DNA from: Thermodesulfobacteriota bacterium
GTDB taxonomy: Bacteria; Desulfobacterota; DSM-4660; Desulfatiglandales; HGW-15
DNA length: 5,059 nucleotides
Assembly (NCBI GenBank): GCA_025454125.1
Contig: JALOPA010000226.1
Span: forward strand, 1-5,059
Reading direction: 5' to 3'
Positions 1-3,200 of this stretch are shown one piece after another. The translations under genes were made by a program, and so were the position numbers. How positions within the stretch are numbered: the first letter of the stretch is position 1; each line of letters starts with the position of its first letter. Below the pieces are notes generated by a model. It made no database searches, had not been told where the DNA came from, and was given only the letters and a program-made list of their open reading frames with translations.

Positions 1-30
1 CTTTTCGCGAACGTATCATTATTCAAAAAC

Positions 31-66
31 AAAAAAAGCATCCCGACACTCGTCCTGGGATGCTTT
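31..66 (-). terminator. Intrinsic terminator of minus-strand leader
   Basis: A perfect 10-bp stem (35-44 with 57-66, AAAGCATCCC/GGGATGCTTT) encloses a 12-nt loop. Read on the minus strand it is followed by seven T, a G and five more T, which is a strong termination tract. On the plus strand only three T follow, so the orientation is minus. No protein gene ends just before it, which is why it is linked to the leader starting near 320. Confidence 0.8.
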
Positions 67-151
67 CCTCGCGCGGCCTGCTTATCGGGGAATACTACAC
101 GATCAGTCTCCTGCCCGCTCGCAAAGAAGATAAGGAGGCGCGAAAGCATCC
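58..151 (-). promoter_or_regulatory. Putative antiterminator pairing
   Basis: The minus-strand RNA segment GGAUGCUUUC (151-142) is perfectly complementary over 10 bases to GAAAGCAUCC (67-58). GCGC (141-138) can extend the helix with GCGC (74-71) across a 3-nt bulge. The downstream partner overlaps the 5' arm of the terminator stem (57-66), so the two helices cannot form together. A further AUGCUUU (166-160) could compete for the same arm. Complementarity is seen directly; the switching role is inferred. Confidence 0.45.
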
Positions 152-326
152 GGACCGCTAAAGCATGAGTCTATAAAACCGATGCGTTTCACGGTTGGAT
201 CATGTGTTCCAATAGCTTCGGTTATGGGAATCACCCCCTTTTCTCAGCCCGGTTCCAAAGGGCATCTCCAGTGCAGCAAGGCGAACAAGCGTTTCAGACG
301 GGCTTTCTTTTATAAAAAGTTTACTG

Positions 327-354
327 AATATACCAGCAAATGGCACCGTGTCAA
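327..354 (-). promoter_or_regulatory. Sigma70-type promoter of minus-strand leader
   Basis: On the minus strand the -35 box TTGACA (349-354) is a perfect consensus. It is separated by 16 bases from TATATT (327-332), a 5/6 match to the -10 consensus. A TGG directly before the -10 box supplies an extended -10 TGn element. Transcription would start near 319-321 and run toward position 1. No gene begins within the next 280 bases, but an intrinsic terminator lies at 31-66, so this promoter most likely drives a structured leader or a small RNA. The call rests on sequence match alone. Confidence 0.65.
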
Positions 355-407
355 CATGTTTCTCAGCGCGAGAGCTGGAAGTTGGGCCATGAAGAAAGGG
401 CCAACAG

Positions 408-555
408 CAACCACGATGAACTCGTAAGAAGTCGGAAAAGGCCCTTTTCTGTCATTCCCGCGAAGGCGGGAATCCAGTCTTTCCTCAGTGCTCTGGACTC
501 CCGCCTTCGCGGGAGTGACGAGCGAAAAGGCTTTTTACGAGGGCATCAACCACGA
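408..555. mobile_element. MITE-like palindromic element with 9-bp direct repeats
   Basis: The element spans about 415-547. Its termini are imperfect inverted repeats (415-431 against 531-547, 14 of 17 matching, core CTCGTAA). Inside is a second inverted repeat: 451-477 against 493-519, 25 of 27 matching across a 15-nt spacer. Each inner arm carries its own CCCGC-GAAG-GCGGG hairpin. The direct repeat CAACCACGA flanks the element exactly at 408-416 and 547-555, as a target-site duplication would. There is no transposase, so it would be non-autonomous. The inner arm contains ATTCCCGCGAAGGCGGGAAT, which fits the ATTCCC-N8-GGGAAT pattern of the dRS3 repeats described in Neisseria. That is similarity of pattern, not proof of relationship. 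The direct repeat also belongs to the neighbouring repeat family, so the duplication could be coincidental. Confidence 0.6.
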
Positions 556-683
556 AAGCACGAAACTTGCCCGCCGGTTATTTGGCGGGGGAGGAAAACA
601 CGAAAGAAGAAAGGTTTTATAGATAGAGTTGTCCTTTTTCGTGCTTTCCAGATTTCGTGTTTTCGTGGTTGGTTTTGTGCCCT
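540..683. repeat. Nested inverted repeat of ACCACGAAAG type
   Basis: The outer arms are caaccacgaaagcacgaaa (547-565) and its inverse at 653-671, with one mismatch in 19. Outside them AGGGCA (540-545) pairs with TGCCCT (678-683). A second pair lies inside (593-605 with 637-649, 12 of 13), related in sequence to the outer arms, and there is a separate CCCGCC/GGCGGG hairpin at 570-589. The RNA of either strand could fold into a long branched hairpin. No open frame here looks like a protein. It is probably a dispersed intergenic repeat, adjoining the MITE-like element on its left. Confidence 0.6.
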
Positions 684-692
684 TAGGTTTTC

Positions 693-727
693 ACTGATGA
701 CTCGTGACTGATCACTGATCACTTATT
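693..727. repeat. Heptanucleotide tandem repeat (ACTGATC)5, imperfect
   Basis: Five consecutive 7-base units read ACTGATG, ACTCGTG, ACTGATC, ACTGATC and ACTTATT. The period of 7 is held throughout without gaps. It lies between the nested inverted repeat and a second period-7 array, downstream of the methyltransferase gene. Confidence 0.7.
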
Positions 728-731
728 CTTC

Positions 732-766
732 CGGCGGTCGGCGGTCTGCCGTCTGCGGTCAGCTGT
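732..766. repeat. Heptanucleotide tandem repeat (CNGCGGT)n reaching rlmD stop codon
   Basis: Units of seven read CGGCGGT, CGGCGGT, CTGCCGT, CTGCGGT and a degenerate CAGCTGT. The last units overlap the stop codon of the methyltransferase (759-761), so the array sits directly at the gene's 3' end. No intrinsic terminator with a T tract is seen in this stretch for the minus-strand gene. Confidence 0.65.
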
Positions 767-2243
767 TTTTCTTCTCCAGTTTTGCCACGGATTCGACGTG
801 GTAAGTGTGCGGGAACATGTCCACCGGCTGGATCTCGAGTGTGTGGTAGTGCTCTTGCATCAGTCCGAGATCCCTTGCAAGGGTGGCGGGATTGCAGGAG
901 ACGTAAACGATTCTTTTCGCTCCGATCTCCAGCACGCGGGAGAGGACGTCCTGGTGCATGCCGGCGCGAGGAGGGTCGATGACCATCACCTCCGGATGGA
1001 TTCTGACAAGGGACAGGTTCTCCCGGATGTCCCCGAGAATGAAGTCGCAGTTGTCGATGCCGTTTGCCTCGCAGTTCCTGCGGGCGTCTGCGACAGCGCT
1101 TTCGGCGATCTCCATGCCGATCACTCTTTTCGCCGACCGGGCGAGGAAGATAGGGATGGTGCCTGTGCCGCTGTAAAGATCCAGGACGGTTTCCCTGCCT
1201 GCAAGTTCGGCGAATTCGACCACTTTCCCATAAAGCCTTTCGGCTCCGAGAGTATTGGTTTGGAAAAAGGAGTTGGCGGAGATCTGAAAGACAGAGGAGC
1301 CGATCCTGTCCTGGATCGTTCCGGCTCCGGCCAGGACCTCTTCCTTTTCGCCCACGGCAATGGAGGCCTTTCTTGACGTGATGTTGTTGAGAACGGTTTT
1401 TACATTGGGGAAGCGTGTCGTGAGGTCTTGCGCAAGCGGTGCGAGCGCCTTTGCCCGGTTCTCAGAGGTCACGAGGTTGACCATCCACTCATCGTGATAG
1501 GAGGAGTGCCTCAGGGTCAGAAATCGCCAAAACCCCTCGTGGCTCTTGATCCCGTAGGGACGGAGTCCCGATTCCCTGGCAAAGCGCTTGACCTCCCTCA
1601 AAATCTCGTTTCCCCGCTCCTGCTGGAGAAGGCAGGCTTCCACGTCGATGATCTTGTCGAATGTGCCGGGCACGTGGAGGCCGAGGGCAAATCCCCCTCT
1701 TTGCCCATGAAGCGGCGGACGGATGGCTGTCTTTACGTCACTCCGGTTCCCGGCTTTCACCGGAATGACATGGGGGTCTGTTGAGCCAATTTCCTCACAC
1801 CCAGCCTTTGACAAGGGCGGATTCGGCAGCCAGGGGCGATCGGAAAAGGAAAATTCCATCTTGTTGCGGTACCCAAACTTTTTTTCCGAAGGGATAGGAT
1901 CCAGGACCTCAATGCCGGAGAGAGAACCGATGTGGGAAAGGGCTTCCTCCACGTGCCCTCTTTTGAACTCAAGTTGTCGCTCGTACTTCACGTGCTGCCA
2001 CTGGCATCCGCCGCAAAAGCCGAAGTAGGGGCAGGGGGCTTCAATCCGATCCGAAGAGGGAACAAGGAGTTCCTGGATCTTTGCTTCGGCATAAGCCTTT
2101 TTGTTTCTGAGGATGAGGGCTCTTGCCCGGTCCCCGGGGACAGCGCCTTTCACAAAGATCACCCGCCCGTCCAACCGTGCGATCCCCTGGCCGCCGAACG
2201 CCATCCGGTCAATTTGAAGCTCTATGGTGTCGCCTTTACGCAT
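759..2243 (-). CDS. rlmD: 23S rRNA (uracil-5-)-methyltransferase, RlmD/RumA family, with repeat-derived insertion
   Basis: This is a 494-residue SAM-dependent enzyme that would convert a uridine of 23S rRNA (U1939 in E. coli) to 5-methyluridine. Residues 1-58 form a TRAM RNA-binding domain. C71, C77, C80 (CPYFGFCGGC) and C204 (EACLLQ) fit the four [4Fe-4S] ligands of RlmD. The Rossmann core has the SAM motif VLDLYSGTGTIPIF (353-366) and DPPRAGMH (423-430). The catalytic nucleophile is C450 in YVSCNPATLARDL, and E484 (HVES) is the expected base. All catalytic parts are present. E. coli RlmD has 433 residues. Here residues about 141-185 are an in-frame insertion resembling translated repeats (NPPLSKAG, VIPVKAGN, PPLHGQRGGF) between the third and fourth cluster cysteines. 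The start fits the family N-terminus, but no Shine-Dalgarno sequence precedes it. It follows the toxin gene by 20 bases. RlmC or a dual RlmCD specificity cannot be excluded. Confidence 0.93.
   Translation of the reverse strand: MRKGDTIELQIDRMAFGGQGIARLDGRVIFVKGAVPGDRARALILRNKKAYAEAKIQELLVPSSDRIEAPCPYFGFCGGCQWQHVKYERQLEFKRGHVEEALSHIGSLSGIEVLDPIPSEKKFGYRNKMEFSFSDRPWLPNPPLSKAGCEEIGSTDPHVIPVKAGNRSDVKTAIRPPLHGQRGGFALGLHVPGTFDKIIDVEACLLQQERGNEILREVKRFARESGLRPYGIKSHEGFWRFLTLRHSSYHDEWMVNLVTSENRAKALAPLAQDLTTRFPNVKTVLNNITSRKASIAVGEKEEVLAGAGTIQDRIGSSVFQISANSFFQTNTLGAERLYGKVVEFAELAGRETVLDLYSGTGTIPIFLARSAKRVIGMEIAESAVADARRNCEANGIDNCDFILGDIRENLSLVRIHPEVMVIDPPRAGMHQDVLSRVLEIGAKRIVYVSCNPATLARDLGLMQEHYHTLEIQPVDMFPHTYHVESVAKLEKKNS
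1690..1823 (-). repeat. Composite repeat inserted in frame within rlmD
   Basis: The outer ends are imperfect inverted repeats: AATCCCCCT at 1690-1698 on the plus strand, and AATCCGCCCT at 1823-1814 on the minus strand. The centre is a REP-like palindrome at 1737-1769, with arms GTCACTCCGG and CCGGAATGAC (one mismatch in 10), similar to the palindrome at 451-477. The 134-bp insert is read without a stop as residues 141-185 of the methyltransferase. The flanks resume normal family sequence (SFSDRPWLP before, ALGLHVPG after). A 4-bp GGCA lies just outside each end, too short to call a target duplication. Insert boundaries are judged from family memory, not from an alignment. Confidence 0.6.
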
Positions 2244-2263
2244 GGCTGGCTGAAGCGAAAGCG

Positions 2264-2671
2264 TTAGCTCGGCATGAGGGAGAATGGTTTCCTCCCAATG
2301 CGGTACACGCTGAAGTGCGTTTTATCGAAAGTGACCGCGTCATAAATCCCCAGGTCTTGAGCAATACCTACAAGGCTTCCGTCTGCAAAGTCCATAGGGA
2401 GATCTTGATATTTCTTCATGAGCTTTTCTACCGCAGACAGGCTCTCAACGCTGGAAGGCAGAAGAACAACGGCTCCGTTCAAAACAAACTGCAGTGCGGT
2501 GGACTGGGCATGAAACGAAAAATCGAGCAGGTACAATACCTCTGTCAGCACAGCCTCGGAGCTGTAAATCTCGCCCCTGAACTGCTTTAGCCAGTCCACA
2601 CATTCCTTGTGTCTGGTTTCACTCCGGTCAACCAAGGCGACCCATGGCCCTGTGTCCAGGATAACCCGCAT
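2264..2671 (-). CDS. vapC: PIN-domain ribonuclease toxin, VapC-like
   Basis: This 135-residue protein has the size and layout of a PIN-domain toxin. VapC toxins are Mg2+-dependent RNases that cut specific RNAs, often tRNA or the 23S sarcin-ricin loop. The expected acidic residues are visible: D6 in VILDTGPWVAL, E44 in AVLTEVLYLL, D94/D97 in LPMDFADGSLV and D116 in AVTFDKTHF. The active site therefore looks intact. The ATG overlaps the antitoxin stop codon by one base (TGATG), which indicates translational coupling; AAGGG lies a few bases upstream inside the antitoxin gene. The target cannot be deduced from sequence. The symbol denotes family membership only. Confidence 0.88.
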   Translation of the reverse strand: MRVILDTGPWVALVDRSETRHKECVDWLKQFRGEIYSSEAVLTEVLYLLDFSFHAQSTALQFVLNGAVVLLPSSVESLSAVEKLMKKYQDLPMDFADGSLVGIAQDLGIYDAVTFDKTHFSVYRIGRKPFSLMPS

Positions 2672-2922
2672 CAGGAACCCTTTCGTATTTTCTTAATGAG
2701 ATGTTCCCGGTGCCGTTGCCCCAGATCCTTGATGCCGCTTTCCGCTACGCCTAACAAATGCTTGACCCTGTCATACGGAACGCTGTCGTCTTCGGCGATG
2801 TTTTCCTCAATGAATTCTTTCAAGGCGAGCCTGGCGATATCGGATTTCTTAAGTCCCATTTTTTCAGCCAGGGTCTCGATTTTTTCGTTGTACTCCTGAG
2901 GCATTCGAATGGTGAGCTGCAT
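2671..2922 (-). CDS. vapB: Ribbon-helix-helix antitoxin, VapB-like
   Basis: An 83-residue protein beginning MQLTIRMPQEYNEKIETLAE. Residues 2-8 would form the DNA-binding strand and residues about 9-42 the two helices of a CopG/Arc-type ribbon-helix-helix fold (GLKKSDIARLALKEFIEE). The charged C-terminal half (PYDRVKHLLGVAES to RHREHLIKKIRKGS) is where such antitoxins usually wrap the cognate PIN toxin. The start at 2922 is chosen because AGGAGG (2936-2931) stands 8 bases upstream. The frame is open further to a TTG at 3027, but that extension runs through a repeat palindrome and has no family resemblance. The protein should neutralise the toxin encoded next to it and repress their shared promoter, as is typical of the family. 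Confidence 0.88.
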   Translation of the reverse strand: MQLTIRMPQEYNEKIETLAEKMGLKKSDIARLALKEFIEENIAEDDSVPYDRVKHLLGVAESGIKDLGQRHREHLIKKIRKGS

Positions 2923-2930
2923 TGTCTTAA

Positions 2931-2936
2931 CCTCCT
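2931..2936 (-). promoter_or_regulatory. Shine-Dalgarno site deciding the vapB start
   Basis: The minus strand reads AGGAGG, then 8 bases (TTAAGACA), then ATG. This near-perfect site fixes the antitoxin start at 2922 rather than at the upstream in-frame TTG (3027) or ATG (2994). Confidence 0.85.
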
Positions 2937-2949
2937 CATGCCCTGTTTC

Positions 2950-2980
2950 GTCATTTCCCGGGTTGACCGGGGAATCCAGG
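2950..2980. repeat. REP-like palindrome in the vapBC leader
   Basis: The plus strand has the feet GTCATT and GAATCCAGG, as in the inner arm at 451-477. They enclose a stem TTCCCGG (2955-2961) / CCGGGGAA (2967-2974) with one bulged base and a GTTGA loop. It lies between the predicted promoter and the antitoxin ribosome binding site, with about 18 bases between the stem and the AGGAGG. The transcript would carry this hairpin in its 5' leader. Confidence 0.6.
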
Positions 2981-3063
2981 AGCCCCGTATTCATAGAATT
3001 TCTGAGCTTTCCTGAACGAGCTGACAACCTTTTGCCAGGCCTTCAGACTTCAGGGGTGATTCT

Positions 3064-3092
3064 TTTGTAGTCTTTTTGATTGCAGATGTCAA
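3064..3092 (-). promoter_or_regulatory. Predicted promoter of vapB-vapC(-rlmD)
   Basis: The minus strand has a perfect -35 box TTGACA (3087-3092), a 17-base spacer and TACAAA (3064-3069), a 4/6 match to the -10 consensus. The start point would lie near 3057, leaving a leader of about 135 nt before the antitoxin ATG. A short palindrome ATTC-TAT-GAAT in the leader (about 2988-2998) is a possible but weak operator candidate for the antitoxin. Confidence 0.55.
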
Positions 3093-3136
3093 GTGCAGGG
3101 CCCTCCCCTATCACGACTCGATGTACTATTACCCAC

Positions 3137-3179
3137 AAAAAAGCACCACCCCCGCCCGTTTCAGGACGAGGGTGGTGCT
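3137..3179 (-). terminator. Intrinsic terminator of the FG-GAP gene
   Basis: Ten perfect base pairs (3142-3151 with 3170-3179, AGCACCACCC/GGGTGGTGCT) are extended inward by four more pairs across single mismatches to a 6-nt loop (3158-3163). On the minus strand six T follow (3142-3137). It begins about 22 bases after the stop codon of the propeller gene and should isolate that gene from the vapBC promoter. Confidence 0.92.
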
Positions 3180-3200
3180 GAAGTGGAGAGAGAAGGGAGA

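Larger units (their letters stand above)
31..320 (-). ncRNA. Candidate attenuator leader (riboswitch-like) or sRNA
   Basis: This unit of about 290 nt runs from the predicted start point near 320 to an intrinsic terminator. It contains several local hairpins: GCCC/GGGC at 247-250 and 260-263, CCC/GGG around 226-236, and TTGGA/TCCAA at 195-199 and 208-212. In the RNA, the segment from 151 to 138 is complementary to the segment from 74 to 57, which includes the 5' arm of the terminator. That gives mutually exclusive terminator and antiterminator folds, the usual layout of riboswitches and attenuators. I looked for TPP, FMN, cobalamin, SAM, c-di-GMP, glycine, guanidine, fluoride, ZTP and T-box signatures and found no convincing match. 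The regulated gene would lie left of the window; an ATG at 17-19 reads off the edge but lacks a Shine-Dalgarno sequence. A free-standing small RNA is the main alternative. Confidence 0.45.

Noticed and set aside
1..149. Minus-strand frame from ATG at 147-149 running off the left edge
   Set aside because: It has no ribosome binding site and would have to pass through the strong intrinsic terminator at 31-66.
103..234. Minus-strand 43-codon frame starting GTG inside the leader (product contains FIDSCFSGPDAFAPP)
   Set aside because: It reads somewhat like protein, and DSCFSG recalls caspase-like peptidases. However, the start is GTG with no properly spaced Shine-Dalgarno sequence, third-position base use is AT-rich, and the match is only six residues. 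A leader peptide cannot be fully excluded.
130..275. Possible TPP or FMN riboswitch in the minus-strand leader
   Set aside because: Fragments look suggestive (GCCC...GGGCUGAGA for TPP; GGGUGAUUCCC and GUCCGGAUG for FMN). The invariant partner motifs are missing or altered, and the spacing does not fit either aptamer.
182..427. Plus-strand 81-codon open frame
   Set aside because: It lies antisense to the candidate leader and across its promoter, has no ribosome binding site or recognisable domain, and has no supporting neighbour.
451..519. CRISPR-like array
   Set aside because: There are only two repeat copies, in inverted orientation, with a 15-nt spacer; there is no direct-repeat array and no cas gene.
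340..711. Plus-strand 123-codon open frame
   Set aside because: It reads straight through the MITE-like palindrome and the ACCACGAAAG repeat (its product contains VIPAKAGIQ and DSRLRGSDER, classic translated repeat sequence). It has no Shine-Dalgarno site and no protein-like character.
798..1376. Plus-strand 192-codon open frame
   Set aside because: It is antisense to the methyltransferase over catalytic motifs that are clearly conserved on the minus strand; it is a shadow frame.
2923..3027. N-terminal extension of the antitoxin to TTG at 3027
   Set aside because: It translates a repeat palindrome, and the internal ATG at 2922 has a near-perfect AGGAGG at the right distance.
49..3170. Nine-base CTCGTCCTG shared in inverse orientation by the loop regions of the two terminators
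   Set aside because: The match is short and the two transcripts are unrelated; chance or composition explains it adequately.
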